Assembly: GCF_023078355.1 (NCBI RefSeq)
Contig: NZ_CP095552.1
Span: 3,162,001 to 3,226,000, forward strand
Length of the DNA: 64,000 bases
Direction: 5' to 3'
DNA from: Gordonia hongkongensis
GTDB lineage: Bacteria; Actinomycetota; Actinomycetes; Mycobacteriales; Mycobacteriaceae
A model generated the notes under the pieces. The model made no database searches. It was given only the letters and a program-made list of their open reading frames with translations, and had not been told where the DNA came from. The translations under genes and the position numbers were made by a program. Positions 28,273-37,624 of the stretch are shown one piece after another (position 1 is the first letter of the stretch; every line of letters begins with the position of its first letter).

Positions 28273-28632
28273 TTAACGTCGGAAGAGCTTGTTGCCCAAC
28301 CACACCAGCGGGTCGTAGGTGCGGTCGACAACTCGCTCCTTCATGGGGATCAACGCGTTGTCGGTGATCTTGATCTGCTCGGGACAGACGTCGGTACAGC
28401 ACTTGGTGATGTTGCAGAGGCCCAGTCCGTGCTCGGTGCGCGCCGAGTCGCGGCGTTCGGCCACGTCCAGGGGGTGCATGTCGAGTTCGGCGACGCGCAT
28501 CAGGAAACGCGGCCCGGAGAAGTTCTGTTTGTTGTCCTCGTGATCGCGCACGACATGGCAGGTGTCCTGGCACAGGAAGCACTCGATGCACTTGCGGAAC
28601 TCCTGCGAACGCTGCACGTCGACCTGCTTCAT
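28273..28632 (-). CDS. sdhB: Succinate dehydrogenase iron-sulfur subunit, C-terminal half (4Fe-4S/3Fe-4S domain)
   Basis: These 119 residues form the second half of SdhB: the cluster ligands CIECFLCQDTC near residue 15 and CNITKCCTDVCP near 73, then a helical tail ending in LVWLGNKLFRR. A normal SdhB of this Rv0247c type is about 245 residues in one chain. The ATG at 28632 overlaps the TGA of the N-terminal half (ATGA), and this Met would be internal in an intact protein (GEYRMKQVDVQRS). One extra base in the GGGG run near 28643 would fuse the halves. Either this is a frameshift or a split subunit made by coupled re-initiation. Confidence 0.82.
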   Translation of the reverse strand: MKQVDVQRSQEFRKCIECFLCQDTCHVVRDHEDNKQNFSGPRFLMRVAELDMHPLDVAERRDSARTEHGLGLCNITKCCTDVCPEQIKITDNALIPMKERVVDRTYDPLVWLGNKLFRR

Positions 28633-29018
28633 CCGGTACTCCCCGGCGCCAGACCCGGTGGCGGTGTGAACGATTGCACTTCACGGGCTTTGGCGTAGTT
28701 GAACGAGACATCGGTGACCAGGTCGCGGATCACCGGGAACGTGCGCATCGGGGTCACCGTCACGACCTCGTCCTCGGTGAACGTCGACATCCTCGTCATG
28801 CACAGCAGTTTGGGACGCCCGTTCACCTCCGCCGAACACGATCCGCACTTGCCCGCCTTGCAGTTCCAGCGCACCGCGAGATCCGGAGCCTGCGTCGCCT
28901 GTAGGCGGTGGATGATGTCCAGCACCACCTCGCCCTCGTTGACGGTCACCGTGTAGTCCTCGAGACCGCCGGCGTCGGTGTCGCCGCGCCAGATCCGGAA
29001 CTTCGCGTCGTATCCCAT
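28629..29018 (-). CDS. sdhB: Succinate dehydrogenase iron-sulfur subunit, N-terminal half (2Fe-2S domain)
   Basis: The 129-residue product has the ferredoxin-like 2Fe-2S domain of SdhB: NCKAGKCGSCSAEVNG and the fourth ligand in LLCMTRM. It continues to FTPPPGLAPG, then leaves the family sequence (STG, stop) exactly at a run of four G. The start ATG at 29018 is one base after the sdhA stop, so it belongs to the sdhC-sdhA-sdhB transcript. It would receive electrons from the flavin of SdhA. Whether the two halves assemble is unknown. Confidence 0.82.
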   Translation of the reverse strand: MGYDAKFRIWRGDTDAGGLEDYTVTVNEGEVVLDIIHRLQATQAPDLAVRWNCKAGKCGSCSAEVNGRPKLLCMTRMSTFTEDEVVTVTPMRTFPVIRDLVTDVSFNYAKAREVQSFTPPPGLAPGSTG

Positions 29019-29019
29019 G

Positions 29020-30966
29020 TCAGTCCTCCGAATGCCCCTCGGCTCGCTCGCCACCGGCGCCGGGATGACCGGCTATCTCGGCCGCCGTGTAGTACTTCTC
29101 GATCTCGGGGAACTCGAACAGTTCCAAGAGGTCCGGCCGCATCGGCGTCTGTTCCGTGCGCACGACGCTGACCTCCGGCACCGCGGCGTCGTCCCCGTCG
29201 AGGTCCGCGGTGCACACAAGCAGCGCATTGCGCCAGTTCGAGTCCATGGACGGATGGTCATCGCGGGTGTGACCACCGCGGCTCTCGGTGCGCATGAGTG
29301 CGGCCTTCGCGACGCACTCGCACACCAGCAGCATGTTGCGTAGGTCGACTGCGAGATGCCAGCCCGGATTGAACTGCCGATGTCCCTCGACTTGCATGCC
29401 GCCCAGACGCTTTCGCAGGTCCGCGAGCACGCCGATCGCTTCCTGCATCTCGTCCTCTTTCCGGATGATCCCGACCAGATCGTTCATGGCCTGCTGGAGG
29501 TCGGTGTGCAGGGTGTAGGGGTTCTCCGGTTTGCCCTCGGCCGGCGGATCGAAGGGCGCCAGCACGGACGCCGCCGCCCGGTCGATGTCGTCGGCGGAGA
29601 CTGCGGGACGGGTCGTCAGCGATTCGACGTACGCCGCCGCCCCGAGGCCGGCCCGCCGTCCGAAGACCAGCAGGTCCGACAACGAGTTTCCGCCGAGCCG
29701 GTTCGAACCGTGCATCCCGCCGGAACACTCGCCGGCCGCGAACAGGCCCGGAACCCGTGACGCGGCCGTGTCCGAATCCACCTCGATCCCGCCCATCACG
29801 TAGTGACAGGTCGGCCCCACCTCCATCGGTTCGGCGGTGATGTCGACGTCGGCGAGCTCCTTGAACTGGTGGTGCATCGACGGCAGCCTGCGCATGATCT
29901 CCTCGGCGGGCATGCGGGACGCGATGTCGAGGTAGACGCCGCCGTGCTCGGTGCCGCGTCCGGCCTTGACCTCCTCGTTGATCGCCCGCGCGACCTCATC
30001 CCGCGGTAACAGGTCCGGTGTTCGCCGGGCGCTGTCGTTGTCCGCCAGCCATTCATCGGCCTCCTCTTCGGTCTCGGCGTACTGACCTTTGAAGACCGGT
30101 GGGATGTAATCGAACATGAAGCGCTTGCCCTCGGTGTTCTTGAGAACTCCACCGTCGCCGCGAACGCCCTCGGTCACGAGGATGCCCTTGACGCTGGGCG
30201 GCCACACCATCCCGGTCGGATGGAACTGGACGAACTCCATGTTGATCAGGCTCGCGCCGGCTCGCAGTGCCAAAGCGTGCCCGTCGCCGGTGTATTCCCA
30301 CGAATTCGACGTCACCTTGAACGACTTGCCGATCCCGCCGGTGGCGACGACCACCGCGGGCGCCTCGAACACGATGAACCGGCCGGACTCGCGCCAATAC
30401 CCGAACGCACCGGCGATCGCGTCGCCGTCCTTCAGCAGTTCGGTGATCGTGCATTCGGCGAACACCTTGATGCGCGACTCGTAGTCACCGGTGGCGGCGT
30501 AGTCCTCCTGCTGCAGCGAGACGATCTTCTGTTGCATCGTCCGGATGAGCTCCAGCCCGGTGCGGTCGCCGACATGAGCGAGTCGAGGATAGGTGTGGCC
30601 GCCGAAGTTGCGTTGTGAAATCCGCCCGTCCGCGGTTCGATCGAACAGGGCGCCATAGGTTTCGAGCTCCCAGACGCGATCCGGGGCCTCCTTGGCGTGC
30701 AACTCGGCCATGCGCCAGTTGTTCAGGAACTTGCCGCCTCGCATCGTGTCCTGGAAGTGCGTCTGCCAGTTGTCTTTCGAGTTGGCGTTGCCCATCGAGG
30801 CGGCACATCCGCCTTCGGCCATGACCGTGTGGGCCTTGCCGAACAGCGATTTGCACACCACGGCCACCGAGTAGCCGCGCTCGCGGGCCTCGATGACCGC
30901 CCGCAACCCGGCACCGCCCGCACCGATGACAACGACGTCGTACTCGTAGCGTTCCGGCTCGGTCAT
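29020..30966 (-). CDS. sdhA: Succinate dehydrogenase/fumarate reductase flavoprotein subunit
   Basis: The 648-residue flavoprotein has the FAD-binding VVVIGAGGAGLRAVIEA at the N-terminus, CKSLFGKAHTVMAEGG (covalent flavin His region), FVQFHPTGMVWPP at the active site, HYVMGGIEVD, and GLFAAGECSGGMHGSNRLGGNSL. It oxidises succinate to fumarate. Gene order and relatedness fit the mycobacterial Sdh1 complex (Rv0249c-Rv0248c-Rv0247c), distinct from the classical SdhCDAB. It is intact, which contrasts with the split sdhB downstream. Confidence 0.96.
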   Translation of the reverse strand: MTEPERYEYDVVVIGAGGAGLRAVIEARERGYSVAVVCKSLFGKAHTVMAEGGCAASMGNANSKDNWQTHFQDTMRGGKFLNNWRMAELHAKEAPDRVWELETYGALFDRTADGRISQRNFGGHTYPRLAHVGDRTGLELIRTMQQKIVSLQQEDYAATGDYESRIKVFAECTITELLKDGDAIAGAFGYWRESGRFIVFEAPAVVVATGGIGKSFKVTSNSWEYTGDGHALALRAGASLINMEFVQFHPTGMVWPPSVKGILVTEGVRGDGGVLKNTEGKRFMFDYIPPVFKGQYAETEEEADEWLADNDSARRTPDLLPRDEVARAINEEVKAGRGTEHGGVYLDIASRMPAEEIMRRLPSMHHQFKELADVDITAEPMEVGPTCHYVMGGIEVDSDTAASRVPGLFAAGECSGGMHGSNRLGGNSLSDLLVFGRRAGLGAAAYVESLTTRPAVSADDIDRAAASVLAPFDPPAEGKPENPYTLHTDLQQAMNDLVGIIRKEDEMQEAIGVLADLRKRLGGMQVEGHRQFNPGWHLAVDLRNMLLVCECVAKAALMRTESRGGHTRDDHPSMDSNWRNALLVCTADLDGDDAAVPEVSVVRTEQTPMRPDLLELFEFPEIEKYYTAAEIAGHPGAGGERAEGHSED

Positions 30967-31024
30967 CTATCGGGACTCCCAACGTTGAGAACGGCTGCAC
31001 CACAGGCGTTGTGTTGTCACTCGG

Positions 31025-31849
31025 TCAACCCACGAACCTCAGGTCCGAGATGGTGTTGCTGGCGACGAGCATGATGTAGAAGTCGGTGAGCACCAAAGTC
31101 CCGAGCGTGATCCAGGCGAATTGCATGTGCCGGGTGTTGAGCTTGGACACCTGACTCCAGACCCAGTACCGCACCGGATGTTTCGAGAAGTGCTTGAGCC
31201 GGCCGCCGGTCACGTGGCGACACGAGTGGCACGACACCGTGTAGGTCCAGAGCAGGAGCACGTTGACGACGAGGATCACGTTGCCCAGCCCGAAGCCGAA
31301 ACCGCCGCCTTCACCGTGGAAGGCGACGATCGCGTCGTAGGTGTTGATCACCGAGATGACCACGGCCGCGTAGAAAAAGTACCGGTGCGAATTCTGGATG
31401 ATGAGCGGTAGTCGCGTCTCGCCGGTGTAACGACTGTGGGGTTCGGCGACGGCGCAGGCAGGCGGCGACAGCCAGACCGACCGGTAATAGGCCTTGCGGT
31501 AGTAGTAGCAGGTCAGTCGGAACCCGAGCAGGAACGGCAGCGAGAGGAATGCCAGCGGAATCCACATCGGGAGTTCGGGGAAGGGGGTACCGAAATGACT
31601 CGCCCCGGGCACGCACGACTCGCTGAGGCACGGCGAATAGAACGGCGAGAGGTAGTGATAGTCCGCGGCGTAATAGGCGGTGCGCACGAAGGACCGGATC
31701 GTCGCGTAGATGACGAAGGCCGCGAGACCCACGACTGTCAGCAGCGGCGACAGCCACCACCTGTCCTGGCGGAGAGTTCGGGCCAGGATTCGCGCGCGGC
31801 CCGGAGAGAAGACCCCGACTGTGTCCCGCTCAGTCGCGGGGGCGCTCAC
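31025..31849 (-). CDS. sdhC: Succinate dehydrogenase membrane-anchor subunit (Sdh1 type)
   Basis: The 274-residue membrane protein has about five hydrophobic segments (LLTVVGLAAFVIYATIRSF; IPLAFLSLPFLLGFRLTCYYYRK; YFFYAAVVISVINTYDAIV; NVILVVNVLLLWTYTVSC; FAWITLGTLVLTDFYIMLVA), with histidines near membrane edges suitable as haem ligands (HSCRHVTG). It resembles Rv0249c, the quinone-reacting anchor of Sdh1. A cytoplasmic N-terminus of about 35 residues precedes the first segment. It overlaps the small upstream gene by four bases and precedes sdhA by 58. Confidence 0.9.
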   Translation of the reverse strand: MSAPATERDTVGVFSPGRARILARTLRQDRWWLSPLLTVVGLAAFVIYATIRSFVRTAYYAADYHYLSPFYSPCLSESCVPGASHFGTPFPELPMWIPLAFLSLPFLLGFRLTCYYYRKAYYRSVWLSPPACAVAEPHSRYTGETRLPLIIQNSHRYFFYAAVVISVINTYDAIVAFHGEGGGFGFGLGNVILVVNVLLLWTYTVSCHSCRHVTGGRLKHFSKHPVRYWVWSQVSKLNTRHMQFAWITLGTLVLTDFYIMLVASNTISDLRFVG

Positions 31850-32139
31850 TTCGTGCGCTCACGCGAATGAAAGCCCAGCCCTTCGTCTTGCGCACCCAGC
31901 CAGGCCGATTCGTCCGACTTGCAGTCAGGCACATAGATCACCTGGTCTCGCCCGACTTTCGTCTGCAGCAGCGGTGGCGGCGCGTGCTCGAAGTCGTGAA
32001 GGTCGATCTCCAGCCGATCCAGATCGTTGGACATTCGCCGAACCGCGTCTACATCGCCGTACTGCGTCTGCAGCGTGGTCATGTGATGCCGTAGCGCACC
32101 TATACTCCGATGCAGCTCCTTCAACTCGGTCGGTATCAT
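31846..32139 (-). CDS. Small conserved Sdh1-linked protein (Rv0250c-like)
   Basis: The 97-residue soluble protein starts MIPTELKELHRSIGALRHH and is predicted to be largely helical with heptad-like Leu/Ile spacing up to residue 50. A short proline-rich turn follows, then a polar end (QVIYVPDCKSDESAW). It overlaps sdhC by four bases and heads the sdh operon, the position held by Rv0250c in M. tuberculosis. I recall that link from gene order. The function is unknown; an assembly or regulatory role for the complex is only a guess from context. Confidence 0.8.
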   Translation of the reverse strand: MIPTELKELHRSIGALRHHMTTLQTQYGDVDAVRRMSNDLDRLEIDLHDFEHAPPPLLQTKVGRDQVIYVPDCKSDESAWLGAQDEGLGFHSRERTK

Positions 32140-32244
32140 GGCACATCCCTTCCTGCCTATGTGATGAAAAACACAGTACCGGCCGGGCCCGCTGAGTCAA
32201 CGATGTTGGCGGAACGTGTCTGCTCCCCGACCGGAGGCCGCCAG

Positions 32245-32919
32245 ATGAACGACGACGACCACATTCCCGCGGAGAACCTGCCCCGTGCCGAGCAGCGATG
32301 GACCGCATCGGCGTTCGTACTGGTCGCGATGGCGATCCCGTTCCTCCTGCCCGCGCGGTACGCCGCCGGTACCGCTTGGCTGCTCCCCGCGATCGAGGGG
32401 ATGGTGCTGCTGACACTCATCGTGGTGGACCCGGGCCGCATCGACCGGCCCGGCCGGTGGGTCCGCAGCCTCTCCGTGGGGCTGGTCGTCGCCATCGCCG
32501 CAGGTGCGGCGTGGGGAGCGGGACGACTCGTGTGGGACCTGCTGCACGGAGATCCGCAGACCGCGGCGGCGAACCAGTTGCTGGTCGCCGGGGCTCTCGT
32601 CTGGCTGCAGACCGTCATCGCGTTCGCATTCCTCTACTGGGAGCTCGACGGCGGCGGTCCGGTGAACCGGCACCTGCGTCCGGCCGCATACCCGGACCTC
32701 GCCTTTCCGCAACACCTCGAGCCCCGACTGGCACCGCCGGGATGGCGTCCCGTGTTCTTCGACTACCTCTATCTGGCCCTGACCAACGCGACTGCCTTCA
32801 GCCCCACCGACGTGATGCCGCTGTCGCGTCGTGCGAAGCTGGCGATGGCGTCGCAGTCGCTGTTGTCGATCGTCATCCTCAGCCTGGTGGTGGCCAACGC
32901 GGTCAACCTTCTCGATTGA
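32245..32919 (+). CDS. Conserved integral membrane protein
   Basis: The 224-residue protein has four to five membrane segments, starting SAFVLVAMAIPFLLPARYAAG and WLLPAIEGMVLLTLIVV. It ends in YLYLALTNATAFSPTDVMPLSRRAKLAMASQSLLSIV, a conserved-looking phrase I associate with actinobacterial membrane proteins carrying a pore-loop-like segment. Transport or channel function is not proven. The start at 32245 has a GGAGG ribosome site 8 bases before it, better than an in-frame start 45 codons upstream that lies over the divergent operon. It is transcribed away from the sdh operon, with pirin following 86 bases later. Confidence 0.8.
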   Translation: MNDDDHIPAENLPRAEQRWTASAFVLVAMAIPFLLPARYAAGTAWLLPAIEGMVLLTLIVVDPGRIDRPGRWVRSLSVGLVVAIAAGAAWGAGRLVWDLLHGDPQTAAANQLLVAGALVWLQTVIAFAFLYWELDGGGPVNRHLRPAAYPDLAFPQHLEPRLAPPGWRPVFFDYLYLALTNATAFSPTDVMPLSRRAKLAMASQSLLSIVILSLVVANAVNLLD

Positions 32920-33005
32920 CGACCGCGGCACGATCGCACACCGGAATAGGGTCGGCGACGTGACGGTTGTGCCGGCGGGGTCCGGAGGACCAGATCGGAG
33001 TCACG

Positions 33006-33757
33006 ATGAGCGAGCCATCTATCAGGACCGTGCCGTCGCGGCAGGTCATCCCGGGTACCGAGCGGCACATCTTCCGGAGCGGGTGGCTCGATTCCCGCCA
33101 GTCCTTCCCCGTCACGGGCAACTTCGATCTCGCGGCGAACGCCCACGGAGTCCTGCTGGTGCACAACGACGATCGCGTCGACGCCGGTGAAGGTTTCGAC
33201 GCCCACTTCCACCGGGACGCCGAAATCGTCACTTGGGTACTCGAAGGTGCTGTCACTCATCGTGATTCGTTCGGCAACACCGGCGTGATCACGCCGGGCG
33301 TCGCGCAGCGGATGAGCGCGGGCCGCGGGATCACCCACACTGAGGCGAATGCGTCACGGCGCAGCGAGAACCGGGACCTGCGCGTCGTGCAGATGTGGTT
33401 GGCGCCCGAGCACGGTGGAGGTGAACCCGGCTACGCCGAACGCGACTTCAGCGCCGATCTCGCGACCGGCGGGCTGGTCACGGTGGTCTCCGGCAGGCCC
33501 GAACACGCGGGCACAGATGCGATCTCGATCGGCAACCCGTTCGCGGCGCTGCACGTGGCCCGGATCGGTTCCGGACAGTCGGTCGCCCTTCCCCCGGCAC
33601 CGTACGGACATCTCTACGTGGCGCGCGGCGAAGTCGACCTCGACGACGGCGCGCGACTGGTCGAGGGCGATGCGCTGCGCACCATCGATCAGGGCGAGGT
33701 CACCGTGTCCGCGAGGTCTGAGGCCGAGATCCTGTTCTGGGAGATGCACACGAACAT
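33006..33757 (+). pseudogene. Pirin-family protein that has lost its own stop codon
   Basis: The reading frame covers an essentially complete pirin (bicupin). The metal ligands lie in DAHFHRDAEIVTWVLEGAV and GRGITHTEAN, and the C-terminal cupin ends at AEILFWEMH, where pirins normally end within a few residues. Here the frame does not stop. It runs on antisense to gudD as far as 35474, giving an 835-codon open frame of which only the first 250 are pirin. The start ATG follows CGGAGTCACG. The domain itself may still fold. The natural stop is absent because the 3' end is fused tail-to-tail to a truncated gudD. Confidence 0.78.
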
Positions 33758-34892
33758 CCTCGGTCTTCCACGGCCAGTGGGTGTCACAGGCGTAGGTGAG
33801 GTTCGGTGTCGCAGCCGCGAGATGCACCATCGCGGCGAGGCTGATGCCCAGGTGCGAATTGGAATGCATCGACAGGCCGAGTCCGAAAGTCTCACAGATA
33901 CCGCCGAGGAGACGCGACCGCTGCAGGCCGCCCCAGTAGTGGTGATCGGACAGGACGACCGAGACCGACCGCTTGCGCACCGCCGGTTCGAGGTGGTCGA
34001 AGGCGACCACGCACATGTTCGTCGCGAGCGGCATGGACGCCTGCTCAGCGACGCACGCCATACCGTCGAGGCCGGGGGTCGGGTCCTCCAGGTACTCGAC
34101 GATGCCCTCGAGTTCCGCCGCGACGCGCACCGAGGTCTCCACGGTCCACGCCGCATTGGGGTCCAGGCGCAACGGGATTCCGGGGAACTCCGCGTGCAGC
34201 GCCTTGATCGCCGCGATCTCTTCGTCGGGGGCGAACACGCCGCCCTTCAGTTTGATCGCGGTGAACCCGTAGCGGTCGATCATCCGGTGTGCCTGCCGGA
34301 TCAGTCCGCTCGGATCGACGGCCTCGCCCCACTCGTCCGGCAGTCCGTTGGTGCCGGCCGCCCCGGGGTGGGCCGCCCACTTGTAGAACAGGTAGGCGCT
34401 GAACGGAACTCGGTCCCGCACGCGGCCGCCGAGCAGATCGCTCACCGGTCGACCGAGGACCTTGCCCTGGATGTCGAGACAGGCGACTTCGAATGGCGAG
34501 AAGACACGATCGGTGGTGCTGGCCGTGGTGATCATGCCGGCCACTCCGTCGCCCCCGGTCACCGACAGGGTCGAGACCCACAGGTCGATGGCATCGCGCA
34601 GGTTGTGGAGCGCGAAGGCATCGAGTCCGATGATCGCCTCGGCGGCGGCCTCCATCCGCGCGAGATGAGCGGTGTCGGCATAGGTCTCGCCGAGCCCGCG
34701 GATTCCGCCGGCCGTCTCGATCACGATGATCGCCCGCAGTGCGTAGGGCTGGTGCACACCCACCGTGTTGAGCAGCGGCGGGTCGACGAAGGCGACCGGG
34801 GTGACCGTGACCTCGGTGATCGTGGTGTCGGTGTGCGGACTCGCCACGGTTCGCGTCCCGACCGGCACCGACTGGAAGGTATTCGTCGACAT
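33757..34892 (-). pseudogene. gudD: D-glucarate dehydratase, C-terminally truncated by fusion to antisense pirin
   Basis: GudD converts D-glucarate to 5-dehydro-4-deoxyglucarate (enolase superfamily). About 379 residues are recognisable: AIKLKGG with the catalytic Lys pair, LRLDPNAAW, DPTPGLDGM and other metal-ligand segments, SDHHYWGG, and LSMHSNSHLGISLAAMVHL with the catalytic His. Homology stops at CDTHWPWKTEDV. Relatives have roughly 45-50 more residues. The open frame continues to a stop at 33354, but those residues are antisense to pirin. The gene follows kdgD by 6 bases in an operon. The active-site residues remain but the missing C-terminal part probably destabilises it. Confidence 0.82.
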
Positions 34893-34898
34893 GAGTTC

Positions 34899-35831
34899 TC
34901 AGACCGTGGCCTGCGCGGCGAGCGTCGTCGCGAGGACGGCGCGCCCGGCGGCGGTGATCCGCTCGAGCTCGGCCTGGTGCTCCGGTGTCGGCTGGACCAG
35001 CGGCGCGCGCACCGGACCCGCTTCGATGCCCTCCATCGTCACACCGTGCTTCACGAGTGCGACCGCATAGCCCGGCACCCTGTTGCGCAGACGGACCAAG
35101 GGGTGGAAGAACTCTCGCAGCAGCGCCTCGGTCAGCTCGACGTCGCCGTTCTCCAACGAGTTGTAGAAGGCCAAGGCCAGTTCCGGGGCGAACGCGAACG
35201 TCGCCGACGAGTACAACGTGACACCGATGGCGCGGTAGGCCTGCTGGGTGATCTCGGCGGTGGGCAGGCCGTTGAAGAACAGGAACTCCTTGCTGTCCCC
35301 GAGTGCTTCCTTGACCGCGATCACGATGCGCGACACGTTGTCGAGGTCACCGGTGCCGTCCTTGAACCCGATGACCGTCGGCAGCTTGGCGACCTCGATG
35401 GCCGACGCCTCGTCGAACACGGCGTTGCCGCGGTTGTAGACGATGAGCGGCAGATCGGTGGAGGCCGCGACTGACCGCGTGTACTCGGCGAGGCCGGCAG
35501 GCGGCATCGTCACCAGGTACGGGGGCAGGAGCAGGATGCCGTCGGCCCCATTGGCCTTCGCGCTCACCGCGAACTCGCGGGCCTGGACGAGGGAGCCGCC
35601 GGCACCGGCGAACACCGGGACGCGGCCGGCGACGGTCTCGACCGCGCAGCGGACGATCCGCCCGAACTCCTCGAGTCCGAGGGCGTGGAATTCGCCGGTG
35701 CCGCAGGCGACGAACACGCCGCCGGGACCGGCGGCCACCCCGCGGTCGATGTGTTCGGCGAGGCGACGGTAGTTCACCTCTCCGGTGCTGTCGAAGGGTG
35801 TGACAGGAAAGAACAAGACGCCGTTGAGCAT
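34899..35831 (-). CDS. kdgD: 5-dehydro-4-deoxyglucarate dehydratase
   Basis: The 310-residue enzyme is of the DapA/NAL (TIM-barrel) family. GVLFFPVTPFDSTGEV is at the start, ACGTGEF follows, the catalytic Tyr lies in LPLIVYNRGN, and the Schiff-base Lys in TVIGFKDGTGD. It decarboxylates and dehydrates 5-dehydro-4-deoxyglucarate to 2-oxoglutarate semialdehyde, linking GudD downstream with the semialdehyde dehydrogenase upstream. The start ATG at 35831 is chosen because MLNGVLFFPVTPF is the family start. It lies 25 bases after the upstream gene. Confidence 0.94.
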   Translation of the reverse strand: MLNGVLFFPVTPFDSTGEVNYRRLAEHIDRGVAAGPGGVFVACGTGEFHALGLEEFGRIVRCAVETVAGRVPVFAGAGGSLVQAREFAVSAKANGADGILLLPPYLVTMPPAGLAEYTRSVAASTDLPLIVYNRGNAVFDEASAIEVAKLPTVIGFKDGTGDLDNVSRIVIAVKEALGDSKEFLFFNGLPTAEITQQAYRAIGVTLYSSATFAFAPELALAFYNSLENGDVELTEALLREFFHPLVRLRNRVPGYAVALVKHGVTMEGIEAGPVRAPLVQPTPEHQAELERITAAGRAVLATTLAAQATV

Positions 35832-35856
35832 TGGGACTCCTTGGATGGGGTGAGGA

Positions 35857-37467
35857 TCAGTCGCGGATGAGTTCGCCGTCGACACGGCGCCAGATCTGTT
35901 CGGGGTTTCCGTCGGCAATGGGGTTGGGCAACAGCGCCGTCGGAACGTCCTGATACGCCACCGGCCGCAGGAAACGCTCGATGGCGAGCGACCCGACGCT
36001 GGTGCTACGGCTGTCGGAAGTGGACGGATAGGGTCCGCCGTGGACCATCGCGTGTCCGACCTCGACGCCGGTGGGCCACCCGTTGAAAAGGATTCGCCCG
36101 GCCTTGAGTTCGAGTGCCTCGAGAAGCACCCGGGCGTCGTCGAGGTCGGAGTCCGCAGCATGAACGGTCGCGGTGAGCTGACCTTCGAGCTCGGCGGTCA
36201 CCTCCCGCACCTGTTTGAGGTCGCGACACCGCACCACGAGGCTCGACGACCCGAAGATCTCCTGCTGCAACGTCTCCGAAGCGAGAAAGGTCTCGGCCCG
36301 CGTGCCGAAGAGCGCGGCGGCGCAGGTGTTCGGACCCGTCGCTTCCGCCGATCGGGCGAGAACCTCCGCGGCCGAACCGAACTCCTCCACGCCGGAGGCG
36401 TAGCTCGCGGCGATCCCCGGGGTCAGCATCGGCGTCGGCGTCGAGGCGGCGATCGCCTCCGCGGCAGCGGCGATGAATGCATCGAGATCGGGACCGTCGA
36501 CCGCGATGACCAGGCCGGGATTGGTGCAGAACTGTCCCGAACCCATCGTCAGCGAGCCGACGAATGCGCGGCCGAGGCCGGCGGCATCGGCACGCAGCGC
36601 CCCCTCCAGCGGGTAGACCGGATTGATCGAGCTCATCTCTGCGTACACCGGGATGGGTTCGGCTCGCGACGCCGCAGCGGCGACGAGAGCCGTTCCGCCC
36701 GAACGCGACCCGGTGAAGCCCACCGCCTTGATGCGCGGGTCGGTCACGAGGGCGATACCCAGGTCGGGCCCGCTGCCGTAGAGCAGGGAGAAGGTGCCGG
36801 CAGGCATTCCGGTGGCGGCCACCGCCTCGGTGATCAGACGTCCCACCAGTTCTGATGTGCCGGGATGGGCGTCGTGGGCCTTCACCACCACGGGACATCC
36901 GGCGGCCAATGCCGACGCGGTGTCGCCGCCGGCGACCGAGAACGCGAGCGGGAAGTTACTGGCGCCGAACACGGCGACGGGTCCGAGCGGCACCTTGCGC
37001 TGCCGGATGTCGGCGCGCGGCAGCGGCGTCCGATCCGGCCGTGCGGGATCGATCCGGGCGCCGTGCCAGCTGCCCTCGCGCAGCACCGAGGCGAACAACC
37101 GGAGCTGACCCGACGTCCGTCCCACCTCACCGGTGATCCGCGCCGCCGGGAGTCCGGTCTCGGCCACGGCACGCTCGACGAGGACCTCGGTCGCCGCATC
37201 GAGGTTGTCCGCGATCGTCGAGAGGAACCGCGCCCGTTCTTCGGACGAGGTGGCGCGATACGGTCCGAACGCTTCCGCGGCCGCAGCGGTGGCACGGACG
37301 ACGTCGGCTGGGGTTCCGTGTGTGTACGCGGGCAGGAGACGAGTGCCTGTCGTCGGGTCCACGCCGTGGACGGCCTTCCCCGCGCCGGTCACCCGCTCAC
37401 CCGCGATGATCAGTTGTCCGGTGAGGTCCTGCGTCGTCAGCGGTGCGGGGTGCTGCGCAATGGTCAT
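35857..37467 (-). CDS. 2,5-dioxovalerate (2-oxoglutarate semialdehyde) dehydrogenase
   Basis: The 536-residue aldehyde dehydrogenase has the semialdehyde-dehydrogenase-like signals: GPVAVFGASNFPLAFS, VVVKAHDAHPGTSELVG, KAVGFTGSRSGG, the catalytic Cys in MGSGQFCTNPGLV, and the C-terminal FNGWPTGVEVGHAMVHGGPYPSTS characteristic of the KGSADH subgroup. It oxidises 2-oxoglutarate semialdehyde to 2-oxoglutarate, the last step of glucarate breakdown. ATG 37467 (MTIAQHPAPL) is used; the open frame upstream lacks family sequence. First gene of the glucarate operon. Confidence 0.92.
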   Translation of the reverse strand: MTIAQHPAPLTTQDLTGQLIIAGERVTGAGKAVHGVDPTTGTRLLPAYTHGTPADVVRATAAAAEAFGPYRATSSEERARFLSTIADNLDAATEVLVERAVAETGLPAARITGEVGRTSGQLRLFASVLREGSWHGARIDPARPDRTPLPRADIRQRKVPLGPVAVFGASNFPLAFSVAGGDTASALAAGCPVVVKAHDAHPGTSELVGRLITEAVAATGMPAGTFSLLYGSGPDLGIALVTDPRIKAVGFTGSRSGGTALVAAAASRAEPIPVYAEMSSINPVYPLEGALRADAAGLGRAFVGSLTMGSGQFCTNPGLVIAVDGPDLDAFIAAAAEAIAASTPTPMLTPGIAASYASGVEEFGSAAEVLARSAEATGPNTCAAALFGTRAETFLASETLQQEIFGSSSLVVRCRDLKQVREVTAELEGQLTATVHAADSDLDDARVLLEALELKAGRILFNGWPTGVEVGHAMVHGGPYPSTSDSRSTSVGSLAIERFLRPVAYQDVPTALLPNPIADGNPEQIWRRVDGELIRD

Positions 37468-37624
37468 CGTGGTCCCATCCGTTGTGCGTTGGCATTCCGC
37501 CGAGGTAGCCCGGCCGCGGCGGCGCCACGAGAGAGGTGTCATCTGCTCTCGATGGCGGGTCGCCGTCGGCGCGGCTGTGCGGTGAGCTCGGCCTTGCCCC
37601 GACCGTAGAACCCACGATCCATAC

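Noticed and set aside
28629..28660. Programmed frameshifting in sdhB
   Set aside because: Only a four-base G run, with no obvious downstream stimulatory element; a lesion, a call error or coupled re-initiation is simpler.
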